From assembly GCA_018417955.1 (NCBI GenBank), contig JACTVC010000002.1, positions 1,550,001 through 1,614,000 of the forward strand: a DNA stretch of 64,000 bases, in the 5' to 3' direction. The stretch's first letter is position 1. Every line of letters starts with the position of its first letter. A program made the position numbers and the translations under genes. Shown here in pieces: positions 9,843-21,300 of the stretch. The notes beneath the pieces are model-generated. The model searched no databases. It was given only the letters and a program-made list of their open reading frames with translations, and was not told where the DNA came from. This DNA comes from Laccaria trichodermophora (lineage: Eukaryota > Basidiomycota > Agaricomycetes > Agaricales > Hydnangiaceae).

Positions 9843-10265
9843 ACCTATCATATAATGATGTTAGTCATCCATGCCCAGGTGCGAAATACATAGCATGTTC
9901 AATGTAGTCTGACTCATTTGGGTTGGAGAATGTCTGGTTTCTCAAGTCACCTTGACTGAGTGGTTAAATGCTGATGTACTTCAGCAGCCGATGGTCAGGT
10001 CCTGGGTTCAAGTCCCACAAGGTGATATCTTGCTTTTCGTAGTTGATCAACTTTTCCTATCATGAAAGGCAAGGTTTCTGCAGGGGTCGGTATAGTAACC
10101 CGAGAACAGTCAAAAAAGATTGCTGAAGCAAGTGGCTGTTCCACCCGGTCCAAGAAAGTTTCATTGGTCAAGTTGTTAAGCAACCATGCCTGGGTGGGAA
10201 CAACATGTCCTCTTTTGACTAATTCTTCCACTGCGCCCAGGTGCAAACTACATAGTGAACCATCA
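9723..10265 (+). repeat. direct duplication of the 3' end of the preceding ORF
   Basis: Two diverged copies, 9723-9885 and 10055-10265, share the stretch beginning ATCATGAAAGGCAAGGTTTCT and continuing through the serine/lysine-rich C-terminal codons into the 3' flank (CATGCCCAGGTG and ACATAG are recognisable in both). The second copy has lost the rest of the gene. About 170 bp separates the copies, and a tRNA-like sequence sits in that spacer. Confidence 0.75.
9947..10025 (+). pseudogene. degenerate tRNA-Ser-like sequence (tRNA relic or SINE head)
   Basis: The ends pair perfectly as a 7-bp acceptor stem (TCACCTT with AAGGTGA). An A-box-like GACTGAGTGGTTAA and a B-box-like GGGTTCAAGTCCC are present, with a long variable region as in tRNA-Ser or tRNA-Leu. 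The anticodon arm is abnormal (GCTGA and TCAGC enclose only six bases), and the D and T stems contain mismatches. A T-run follows about 8 bp downstream. It is therefore more likely a decayed tRNA or a tRNA-derived SINE than a working tRNA. Confidence 0.5.
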
Positions 10266-10277
10266 TGATCTAATCTT

Positions 10278-11684
10278 CTACTTGAACCCTGGTCCATCCC
10301 TTTTGTCCTTCCCCTTCCCCTTGTCTGGGATCTCCTCTGGGATGAATGGTCGTAGTGCTTCTAAAGTAGCGTCCATTGCTGCAACCAGATCATGGTCTGA
10401 ATCAATTTGTTCACGCAACCGGTCTTTCTCCCTCCTCAAGGTTGCCAAAACATACCGATAATGGCTCATTGTCGCTATGCTGTCAGGCAGGGATCTGATT
10501 GCCTCCTGGTGAATTTCGCTATGATGAATAAGATCCATACGATCCATCTCGGTAAACTCATCTCCCCTCGTCAGCAATTTATCGAAGGCAGCCTGCAAAC
10601 TCCTAATCGAAGGGTCGGATGAAGCCTCAGGGTCCATAGCTCTTTCCCACACTTTGCCAATTGCCTGAACGACCTCGGCTACCACACCCGTGCGATCACC
10701 AATGCTGTCATCAGACACAACCTTGATATTGTACTTGCAACATAAACCCCTTGCATGTGGGGAGTTTGGATCCAAGTCCAACAATTCGGTCGAAGGTGGT
10801 GGGCGTGGTGTTGTCCTCTCTTGAGTGTAGAGAAAGACAGGGGCTGGGCCAAAAACGAGGGCATCGCCTGGCCAAGTTGGCAGAATGGTGGCTCTTCCTT
10901 GGGCCTGGAGTTGCAATTTGGCCTCTTGTGATTTCGTCAGATGCTTCTGTGATCCCAGAGTACTAACAATACGCTGTGTGTCCGGATGGTGGTTGGACCC
11001 CAAGGTGCCAGGGGAAGACATGCCTGGTTTGTCAGAGGCAGGAGCTGGGGCAGACGTGCCAGGTGTTTGAAAATCAATGGAAGGCTGAACAGCCGAGGCC
11101 GGGGTAAATGAACAATGGACTTGTAAATCAAAAGGGGATCCTTTATTAGCCGAGGTTGGTGCAGGGTTGTCAGGCTTCTGGAAATCGAAAATGGATGGCT
11201 GACGAGCCGAGGACGGGGGAACAGGCGACACATTCTTTGAAGTCTCCACTTGCTGAAAATCAAAAATCGATCCCTTATTAGCTGAGGCCGGTGCAGATCT
11301 GCCAGGCTGCTGGAAATCGAAAATGGATGGCTGATGAGCTGAGGATGGGGAAACAGGCAGCACATTCGTTGAAGTGCCCACTTGCTGAAAATCGAAAATC
11401 GATGGAGCCGAGGCTGGTGCAGATCTGCCAGGCTTCTGGAAATCGAAAATGGAGGGCTGACGAGCCGAGGATGGGGGAACAGGCGGCACATTCGTTGAAG
11501 TGCCCACTTGCTGAAAATTGAAAATCAATGGCTGATGAGCCGAGGCCGGGGCAACAGCTGAAGTGCCAACTTGTTGAAACTCGAAAATGGATTGGTGAGC
11601 CGAGGCTGGGGTGAATGGGTTGGAACTTTCTTTGAAATCGAAAATGGATCTGTGAGGAGCCGAGGGTGGGACGTCCACTTCCAT
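10278..11684 (-). CDS. uncharacterised protein with ~10 IFDFQ-type repeats and a helical C-terminus
   Basis: An intronless 468-codon frame has an ATG at 11684. Residues of about 10-225 are made of roughly ten imperfect units of 16-24 residues, each with a core like PSIFDFQQ or PSIFDFQKP followed by GTS/GRS and Ala/Pro/Ser-rich spacers. The alternating aromatic core in a disordered background recalls FG/FxF-type interaction repeats, but the resemblance is only compositional. The C-terminal half (about 300-468) is charged and helix-rich, with a Lys/Asp-rich tail. The gene runs head-to-head with the long gene starting at 12206; about 520 bp separates them. No known family is recognised; it appears lineage-specific. 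Confidence 0.6.
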   Translation of the reverse strand: MEVDVPPSAPHRSIFDFKESSNPFTPASAHQSIFEFQQVGTSAVAPASAHQPLIFNFQQVGTSTNVPPVPPSSARQPSIFDFQKPGRSAPASAPSIFDFQQVGTSTNVLPVSPSSAHQPSIFDFQQPGRSAPASANKGSIFDFQQVETSKNVSPVPPSSARQPSIFDFQKPDNPAPTSANKGSPFDLQVHCSFTPASAVQPSIDFQTPGTSAPAPASDKPGMSSPGTLGSNHHPDTQRIVSTLGSQKHLTKSQEAKLQLQAQGRATILPTWPGDALVFGPAPVFLYTQERTTPRPPPSTELLDLDPNSPHARGLCCKYNIKVVSDDSIGDRTGVVAEVVQAIGKVWERAMDPEASSDPSIRSLQAAFDKLLTRGDEFTEMDRMDLIHHSEIHQEAIRSLPDSIATMSHYRYVLATLRREKDRLREQIDSDHDLVAAMDATLEALRPFIPEEIPDKGKGKDKRDGPGFK

Positions 11685-12205
11685 TAGTTCGGATTCTTGG
11701 CTCTGTCCTATCAGCCACCCAGAATTTAGGTCTGGCTAGTTTTCTGTTACCGACTGGAACTCACTTGGTTGAAGAGGGGGTAGAGCCATGGCCGTTCCTA
11801 AGATATGGTTAGAACTGGTTAGCTGACAAGAGTAGATAAAACATACCATCCTTCATTTCTTGGTCTTTCATCACAGCTTCTGTTTATCTACATTAAGTAG
11901 ACAATCCTTGGTGTGGAGTAGGGACAATACCTGGATTTGTTAGAGACATATCAGTCAGAGAGTAGATAGCTTTTCCTGGGATTGCACTGTGTGGTTTGTG
12001 ATGAAGACGCATTGTTTTTCAACAGTGGGAAAGCAAGCCACTGCAGATCGGCCATGGAACATTCTGCGGATCTCGGTTGAACATTCTGCGGATCTTGGTT
12101 GAAGTAACGCCACCACGTGACTGCATTTACAACTTTGATTTCACATTCACCATTGTCCCATTCCGACGCGCACATTCACCCTCAATCGTCCCATTTCCAC
12201 TTACC

Positions 12206-15200
12206 ATGTCCACTGCTGAACTTACACAAGTGGCTCAACAGGCCCACACCCTTACTCCCAGATTCTTGGAGGATGTTAGGGTGGCCACCTCCACCCTTTT
12301 GAACTTTTACAACCATCACAGGGAAGGTCTTCTGGCTCACAAACAGACGTTGGAAGATGATGCATATGGGAAAGCTGTGAGTGACTACCAATAATTTATT
12401 GATTGAAATTAGATCTCTTTCTCCTACAGGAACGACTTGTACATTTGCTCATAGACAAGAATATGTGGTATAACACAGCCCAGTGGCTCAACCACCCATG
12501 GATTTTGGTGTACATGGAAATGGCCCAAGCGGGACCATCGGTTGATTGGACCAAAATGTTCTCGATCCCACAACCCACCACCCCTACCTTCTTTATGGAA
12601 GGTTATGCCGGTCCCTCTCCCCCTTTACCTCCATCTTCGGCCAATTCATCACTCCCAGTCACAGTCCCAACTCCCCCATTGCCAGTACCGACAGCTTCAT
12701 CATCGCTCCCGGCCCCAACAAAACCAACTCTGCCTCAGGCAAAATCAACCGATCCTGTGCCAGCAGCTGAAACAAAGTCCAAGAGTAAGACTAAGTCTCA
12801 GCGAAAGAAACCCGAGGCTGGGTCCAGCGCCCAGCCACGATCAGAGGTGACTCATAACGACACCGCTGCCCCCTCCACCTCAGTCCAAAGCAAAAAAAGA
12901 AAAGGGGACTTGATCGAAGCCAGGCCAAAGAAGACTAGAATCATGAGCGCAGAGTACATTAGCAGCAGCAGTGAGGAGGAACCAGTGAAGCTGAAGTCGG
13001 CAGTCAAGGTGGAGATACCACGCGCGTCTCAGCCCCAGTTCTCCCGCATGACACCCAGTGTTGGTCTTATGTGATGGCCCAAATTAGACCCCGACACCGG
13101 TCCTCCCAAGACTGCCATGGCCGCTTTAAGGCAAGCCAAAACTGCCAAGCGTCTGGAGAATCAGAATGCTGCAATTGCAAAAGGCAATTATCAGCTCGCA
13201 GATATACCCTGTCTGGCCTGCAGCAAACACCAAGATCGAGACATTGTTCCATGCGCTATCCATTCCCCCCCACAACAAGGATCCTGCTTCACCTGCAGTA
13301 CGAGTAAGACGACCTGCACATATGCAGTAACCAAGTCTGCAGTAACCAAGAAAAAGGACACGGACAGTGAGGTGGAAGATGAGATCCAAAAGGGGTTGCA
13401 GGATGTTGAAATGGCCACGGTCTCCGGGGGAGATGCCCAAGTGAAGATCGTGAGGAAGAAAGCGAGGTCAAAGAAGCCCAAGGTGAAGAAGGTGAAGCAG
13501 GATGTCAAAGAGAAGGGCAAGCAGGATGTCGAAATGGCCGAAGTCGGGCATGATGCTGAGCATGCGATTGACATCGACATGGAGGTTGGTCCGACAATGG
13601 GAAAGGGAAACCAAAAGCAGGCCGAGGGTGGTATCAACATTGAGATGGCCACAGTCAAACATGAAGAAACCGAGGTCGGTGCCATTCCAAAAGCCGACAA
13701 AGACGTGGGCCAGGTGACTCCCACCATAATCATTGAGCCACCCACACCACACACATCGGCGATTTTCAAGAGCACTGATACCGAGGTTGGTACTAGCACT
13801 GACAAAGGAAAGGACCGGGAGATTGGGCTGCCAGCCATGGAGTGGATCGTGCCTGAGGCAGGAGTGCGGCTGGGTAAAAAATTTATGAAACTCGTTATTC
13901 TTTGCTGACTTCGTTTATAGACTTGGGCTTGGCTGTCGATTATACACAACAAAGCTTTACACCCCCACCTGTCGAGCGGACCGAGGTCACTTCTAAGCCA
14001 GAAGGTTCGCATTCGGTATCTCGTTCTTGGCAGGTCAGCCCACCAGATCCCAAGGAGGTTCATCGTAAGTTTCAAGTTGTTTTCTCATTCCCATGATTCT
14101 CAACTTGAAAACTTAGTTGATATGGCGCTCTATCAGAAGAAGATTGACTTTAGCTCCTTGAGCCCCCCACCGAACTTCGACATGCAGACGATGCAGCAGG
14201 AGATCAGAAGACTTGCTCACAGCCAAGCCGACCTTCTGCAGAAACTCCAAGACCAACAGGCACAAGTCAGCGTCATGGAGTCGTCTACTCCTAATATGCG
14301 GGAGTATTCTGCATTTGCGGTCCGAAAACAAGATATCGACGCAAGTGCCCTTCTCCCCCCAGCGGTTGATACACCTGTGACCCTTTTGCAACGTCTTTTG
14401 GTGCTCGAAGAAATTACCCAGTTTAATCAGGATCAAGATATGGCTAGCCGTTCTCTTACCGAGAAAATTGCAAGTCTGGAATCCACCGTTTGGTTTCAGG
14501 AAGAAAAGATCAATGGAGGGACTGGCCGGATGGACTGTATTGAAGAATCTGCCCACATGTGTTGGAAGGAAACACAAGAGCATTTGCAGTCCATCCGAAG
14601 TGATCACCAGAGACTGGAAGCCAAGGTGAGGAAAGCTGTCAAGACACTGGAGAACAAATGGGAGACTACGCCAGCTGCGTTACAAGAGCGTCTCACCCGG
14701 GCCTTTGAGAAACTTGCAAGCCGCATCAAAACTGCCGAGCTAACACTCCACGACCTCACCAAATCAGTCACCACGGTTTCGGAGCTCAACCTGAGGCTCG
14801 GTGCCCGCCAATCAAGTCTGGAATCACTCATTATCCAGTTCCTCGGCAACAAGGAGAAGAAGCACGCTGGCATCAATACTGATCGCTCAGTCTCACCCGA
14901 CCTCAGTCAGAAAACCCAGCAGGTAAAAGTCTCCCTGACCCCAGGCATCGTTCTGCCAAACCCGGTTCCAACTGATCATGCGCAAGTCTCTCCGACCCCA
15001 GCTGTCATTTTGCCTCCAACCATTCAGGCTCCAGCATCTGAGAGCCCAGCAGTCATTCTGTTGGCGCCAAACCCGGTTCCTCCAACCCAGGCAAGTTCGC
15101 CCGGTCCTTACACTGGGGGTAATAGGAAGTCACCTCGGCTACAGAAACTCAAAGCTGCACTTCAAACCCCCGCACAGAGTAAGTCCTTTAACTTTGTGAG

Positions 15201-15279
15201 GATTCAAAAATCTGACCGCCAGCAAGTTACAAACAATGATGTCCAAACTCCTAATGATGTCCAAACTCCCTCTACTTAA
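12206..15279 (+). CDS. long multi-exon uncharacterised protein with cysteine cluster and coiled coils; one in-frame TGA
   Basis: Exon 1 starts MSTAELTQ at 12206 and ends at 12376. A 53-nt intron (12377-12429) joins it in frame to exon 2 (ERLVHLLIDKNMW). That frame meets a TGA at 13072-13074, then remains open in the same frame to 13873. Two further canonical introns (13874-13920 and 14065-14116) preserve the frame into a last exon ending at 15279. With the TGA ignored, the product is about 960 residues. It has a conserved-looking helical N-terminus, Ser/Pro-rich linkers, a cysteine cluster (CLAC, then spaced Cys ending CFTC...TC) near 13205-13315, Lys-rich repeats containing VEMA, and long coiled coils near 14170-14850. 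The three well-formed introns show this was a real gene. The TGA means a recent pseudogene, an unrecognised intron, or a base error. Function unknown. Confidence 0.6.
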
Positions 15280-15380
15280 TAGTTAGTAGCATACATGTAT
15301 ATTTCTTGGACAATCTTCAATTTTTTTTGGGCTTATTTGATATGAAGTCCTGTGGTGGACATAATGAAAGCAGTAAGGCC

Positions 15381-16161
15381 TTGGCTTCTTTCATGACCCA
15401 GTAAACTGTGACCGGCAGAGAAAAGTGGGGAAATCTTGGAGCAACTTTGTCCGATGGAGACCAGCACAGTAACAGCTTGGCATTTATTTTAGGCAGCCTA
15501 GTATGGTTGTTTGAGGCAGACCTGTTCCAACATACAAGAAACATTGGTAGGTATAAACTTGGTAGGGATTTTGAACCGGGGGTGTTTATAATATATCTCT
15601 CAGCCTCAATGTATTGGCAGTAATTTGAACGTCACCATGCTCAGCTTCTTGGGAAGTCATGGACCCAGTAAACTGCATGACCAAAGACTGGACCATGACC
15701 AGCAAAGAAAAGCCAAGGTAATGTTTGAGCAACTTGGCAAAAAAAAACCAAGTGAAAACGAAACTGGGCCGTAGTGTCAACTGGATGGGACCAGGTTGGG
15801 CTGATCCACGCTGCATGGGATTCAAAGCTCTTCAGCAGACCCATGACACATGAGCCCATTCCATGAAGAGACGGGTTGACATTTAGCAACATCAATTCAT
15901 GGGGTACTGACTGACCATGTCACCGTGCTCGGCTTCTTGGTAGGTGATGGACCACGGCATGACGGAAGACTGGACCATGACTGGCAATGAGAAGCTGAGG
16001 TAAACTTGGCAAATAAAAATGAGACAGCTGTGGGCTGATCCACGATGCATGGGATTTAGAGCTCTTCAGCTGATCCATGACACAGCATGAGCCCAATCCA
16101 TGAAGAGATCGGTTGACCCAGGATCCAGGGCATTTTTAGCTATGTCAATACATGGGGTACA
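15381..16161. repeat. three degenerate tandem copies of a ~240-280 bp unit
   Basis: Copies lie at about 15631-15907 and 15919-16161, with a shorter relic at 15381-15449. Shared landmarks in order are GCTTCTTGG, CAGTAAACTG, GACTGGACCATGAC, CTGATCCACG.TGCATGGGAT, AGCTCTTCAGC, ATGAGCCCA.TCCATGAAGAG and CATGGGGTAC. No coding frame runs through them. Confidence 0.75.
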
Positions 16162-18367
16162 CTTCTCGGCCGATGCACAGTACTAGTCCTAAGAGAGTCT
16201 TGATGGCCGGTCCACCTTTGATGGGGTCAACTGATCCATGGGCTCATCAGCAGGCACCATCAACTATGGTCTGTTTGTATGGTCGGGGGGCTCAGTGTTA
16301 GTGGGGTAAGGTAACTAATACTTGTGCATTTCCAGCTGACCATTTGGCTATTATCCTTGTGGGTGAATATGTAGAAAGAGTATGTATCATGGTATGGCCA
16401 CTATGTATTTAACCACCTGAAAATCCCATTGTGGGAACCTGTTCAAGGTGCAACATCTAATTACATAGCTCAAGTAGCAACAACAAGATGTATCTGGGGG
16501 CTTGTTGCGGCAAGGTTAACACAATGGTGTGAAAGGGAAACGAGAAGTATTCAGCTTTAGGAGAGTCACAAGCTCTCAACAGTAAGTCACTATGCTACTG
16601 ACCTTTATTACTATATCCCAGTCACGCAAGTAGTCAAGTCATGAGGACAATGCTTGAAGGCTGCAAGCCGTTAAAGGAATGATGGTAGAAAAGATACCTC
16701 ACTATACATGTGACTGAGGAAATTGTATGTAAGTGTGACTACTGTGACGAGATCAATGTAGAATCAGAAATAATAGTGATAGAGGGATGGAGGAGTCATC
16801 CAGTAATCCTACCCATTACACCCATTTCATTGCCCCCTCAATCTAAGCACATAATGTAGAAAGGTTACTGATATTTTTTACTCAGTAACAATGACAGGGA
16901 TAATTCATATACATCTAGTAATATTGAATAGGCTAGTTATACACTATTGCTTACCCACAAAGACACTCTTCCCTGCTAAGATAACCCCATGTTGTTGTGA
17001 TCCCACATGCCCCCTGTGTTGACTGGTGGCAGGGGTGATGGCCAGGGGTCCCAGGTGAAGTAGTCTAAAGAGGGAATGTACAAATTAGCAGGTAGTCATC
17101 ATAGGTTGGCATTGGCGCCTTACTGTGGCAGGGTATGGACAAACAAAACAGCGATGGCAGCAGCCCCCAATAAGTGGTGAGCACTCGTCACACAAGGGAG
17201 TTCAATGTGACAGGGGAGAGTAAGTCAACCATGATGTTGGGTTGGTCAACATGGTGATGTGGCAGCTACTTGGCATCAACAGATTTGTGGCCAGTTGGTG
17301 TGGGCACCAACATGGGCAGTAAACACATCTGGGTGGAGTTGCTGGCCGTGCTTGACACCATCCAGACTTTGCCAGTCATATGCATTGGGCATCAGCATGG
17401 AACTGGAGACAGCAGAGGGGCATGATGTGGTTGGTAACAATGGTGGTGGTAAAGTTGTGGTGAGGTTGTGGTGTGACGAAGGTGGCAATCAGGTTGTTGA
17501 CAAAAAGGACTGGTTATGCCATGCAAAGCAATGGCCCACATAGCCAAGTTTAGCATAGAGTACTGGGACATGTGCTGGTCTGAGCTGTGCAGAAATCCAC
17601 ATACCATCCCCAATTTTTGCACACATGCAGATATTTTTCTGCCAAATCTGCTATAAATAGACTGTCATAGGGTTTTGTTTGCAGAATTCTCTGTGCTCTT
17701 CTGCTCATATCTGTTGGTAAGACAGAACTAACCTTTTGAGTCCTGTGATGACTGTGAGGCACATACTAGTGGGCATATACAGTGAAGAGCATACCAAACA
17801 GAGTCTGATTGACTAAAAGTGCACATATACTTTTTAGAAGACGTTGAGAGCTTCGTTGAGGCTGCAGTGCGTGAAGGGAAAGTGTCAGATAGGGAGCCTG
17901 AGAGTGGTGGTGGGGGGAAGAAGAAAAGGTGGGAACGTGGGATCCATCTGGCGAAATTTATATAAAGGCCGTTAGTGGTGTGTGTTGAAGAAGTGGGAAC
18001 GAGATTTGAACAAGATAGATATGGGTGGAACGAAGGACCAGTCTAGAACTCCGGCCCGGGAGAAAGTCCAAACCGCACCAAAACCGCACAGATTTCCGCA
18101 GAATCTCTCCACATCACGCAGATAGTCCGACTGCAGACCAGCATTAACTGGGGCTGACCGGTGATCGGTTACACAAGAATTCAAGAATCAGTTGTATGTT
18201 ATTCCGAGTAGTCAGACAGTTACGTGTCCTAGTTCTGAGTGAAACGTCGAGACACGTCTCCAGATCCAGCTTTGTCGTTGTTGTGCTGTGGCTTGTTTAG
18301 CGCCGAGACGTGGCGATCCATACTTTCAGTCATTGAACTCCTCCCTCCAATCGCCAGCACACGCAAA
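16162..18367. other. gene-free accessory DNA and SEC24 promoter region
   Basis: I find no supported coding frame here. The stretch between about 16500 and 16830 begins TGTTGCGG and ends near CATTACA, which resembles LTR ends, but no duplication flanks it. TATA-like sequences occur at about 17653 (TATAAATAG) and 17958 (TATATAAAG). The last few hundred bases probably contain the SEC24 promoter. Confidence 0.4.
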
Positions 18368-21300
18368 ATGGCGTCTCCTGCCCAAAAATTACCCGTTGGT
18401 TGGGCTGCAGAGTGGCAAGTAAATTGTCTATTTTCATCTTGTCTTGCGTTTAATTCTTCTCCAGGGACAATCAACATCAACGATACCTCTTCATCGGTCA
18501 GCTCACTTTACGATAGATTCTCTCGATATCTGATGCTAAATAGAAACCGCGACTGGGGCGACGCAGTGGGACCCGCCTGCATCTCAAGATGGTCCAAACG
18601 TTCAAAATACCCCATCAGTTGCTGAACCGTCAGTTCATCATGGGAAACGGAGGCAGTACGCTGCGGGCCAAACGCAGGTGTATTATGGAGGTGGCGAGGC
18701 CGCGCCCGACCTGGCCTATCCAGCTCCAGGACTCCAACCCCAGGCAGCTACTGGCGCCCAACTTTTCACGCCAGGTTTAGTTGGGGAGAATCAGTTCGCG
18801 ACGCAGCAGACGCACCCACCACCTGGGCAATCTGGCTACTATAACCAGGCGGAGTCCGAATACATCAATGCCCCTACTTTTGGTCAACCTCCGCCGCCCT
18901 ATGGGCAGGCGCCAGTGGATGCTCTCGCAGGTCAATTTGGGCAAATGGGGGTCGGCGGACAAAAACAGTTTCATTTATACACCACAAATCTTCTCACTTC
19001 CCCTCCAGAGCCACGCGACCTCCAACGGCCTCCACCTGAAATCCGACTTCCGCCCAACTCATGTATCTCGCCATCACCCTTCGCAAATGCGCATCCGTCC
19101 TACCAAAGATGTACATTGAATGCAATTCCAACGACATCCTCGCTATTAACTAAAGCAAAAATCCCTCTGGCCCTTGTGATCACTCCCTATCGATCATTAA
19201 AAGAGGGAGATGAAGCCGTACCAGTCGTCACTGATACTGTTATTGCTCGATGCCGCCGCTGCAGAACGTACATAAATCCTTATGTGCAGTTCCTTGAAGG
19301 GGGCAATAGGTATATTCGTTTTTTGCTTCCCCGCCGATGACTGAAGGACCCTCTAGGTGGCGATGCTGTATGTGTAATATGACTAACGAAGTTCCTCAAC
19401 TCTTCGACTGGGATCAAGTGCGAAATCAACCTGGTGACAGGTGGTCGCGAGCAGAGCTGAATCACTCAGTTGTCGAATTTGTTGCACCCACGGAGTACAT
19501 GGTCCGACCCCCGCAACCTGCCGTGTATATCTTCTTGATTGATGTCAGTAACTCTGCTGTGCAGTCGGGTGAGTTTTTGACCTTTCAACACATACTTCCT
19601 TGTTCATTGTTTGCAAGGAATGGTCGCCACTGCTACACGGACAATCCTTGAAAATCTTGATCGCATCCCTGATGAGGACGGAAGAACCAAGGTTGCCATC
19701 ATCTGCTTTGACGTGTCTCTGTACTTTTTCTCCCTACCAGTGCGTTCATTTTTTGTAGAGACCACGCAAATGTCTCACGTACCCTTACAGGTCGGGAGCA
19801 CAGAGTCCAACATGCTTGTTGTTTCTGACATTGATGACGTCTTCTTGCCTAAGCCGACCGACCTTCTTGTTAATTTGGCAGAGTCTCGCGCGTCACTGGA
19901 GACTTTGCTCGGGAGGATCAATGATATGTTCCAGGAAAATAGCATCATCGGTAGTGCGTTGGGGCCTGCGCTGCAAGCTGGTTTCAAGCTAATGGTAATA
20001 CCGTTATTCGTCGAAATTTTTGTTTTAATCCTGACGCATTTTTAGTCGCCAATTGGCGGGAAGATTGTGGTTCTCTCCTCGACCTTACCCAGTGTTGGCC
20101 CTGGCGCTCTGAAAAACCGAGAAGATCCCAAGATTCTGGGTACTGCCAAGGTATGAATTGACACAGGCCAAGAAATCCCAGGTTTATTCCGTTCTTCACA
20201 GGAGTCCGGACTGCTTCAGGCTGCAGTGCCATTCTACAAAACATTCGCAATCGATTGTTCAAGAGCTCAGGTCTCAGTCGATATGTTCCTCTTCAGTGCG
20301 GCTTATCAAGATGTCGCAACACTTGGTGAGCAGCATTTCTATGACGCCTACCCGATGGCTCATGGCAAGACGTGCAGCCTGTCTACCACATTACACTTCT
20401 GGCCAAACGTACTACTACCCAGCCTTCAACGCTGGGCGGACGGAGGACGCGATCAAGTTTGCGCATGAGTTTGGGGAGGTATTGGCAATGCCCATTATGC
20501 TTGAGGCTGTCATGCGAGTTCGAGCATCGCGCGGTATGTTGACGAGGACTCAATGCTTGCTTTTCTTCTAACCGGAGGTTCAGGGTTGCGCATGTCTTCA
20601 TTCCATGGGAACTTTTTTGTTCGGTCCACCGACCTTCTTGCCATGCCTGCCGTACCTCAAGATCAGTCGTATGTCATTGAGATACAGATCGAAGAGCAAA
20701 TCAACACCCCATTTGTTGTTATGCAGACCGCAGTTCTTCACACCACGTGCTACGGTCGGTTTCAACTTTTTTTTCTTCTCAGAAATATGTTGACTTGATG
20801 TTTTTCAGGCGAGCGTCGTATTCGCGTCATTACCCTTGCGCTTCCAACGACAACCATTCTCTCCGAAGTTTTTGCCTCCGCCGATCAGGTCGCAATTGCC
20901 ACCCTTCTGGCAAATAAGGCCGTCGAGCGATCGCTGACACACAAATTAGAGGACAGCCGAGAATATGTTTTCCAGAAACTCGTGGAGATTCTTATTGCAT
21001 ACAAGACAAGCATGACATCGGGCGGCGCTGGCGCCAGCGCGCAGCTAGCCATTTCTGAAAATCTGAAGATGTTGCCCGTTCTTGTGCTAGGCCTGCTGAA
21101 GAACGTCTGTACCCCTCCTGTCATATTACGTTGCACTTTGGCTTACTTTCATTATTTAGGTCGGGATTCGCCAGAGTGCCCAGATACCCCCCGATATAAG
21201 GGCGTACTCTCAAGCTCTTTTGACATCCCTTCCATCGCAAATCCTCATTCCATACATCTACCCAACCTTCTATGCGCTGCACAACATGCCGCCCGAGGTG

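Noticed and set aside
16502..16828. possible solo LTR (TGTTGCGG...CATTACA)
   Set aside because: No 5-bp target duplication and no second copy in the window.
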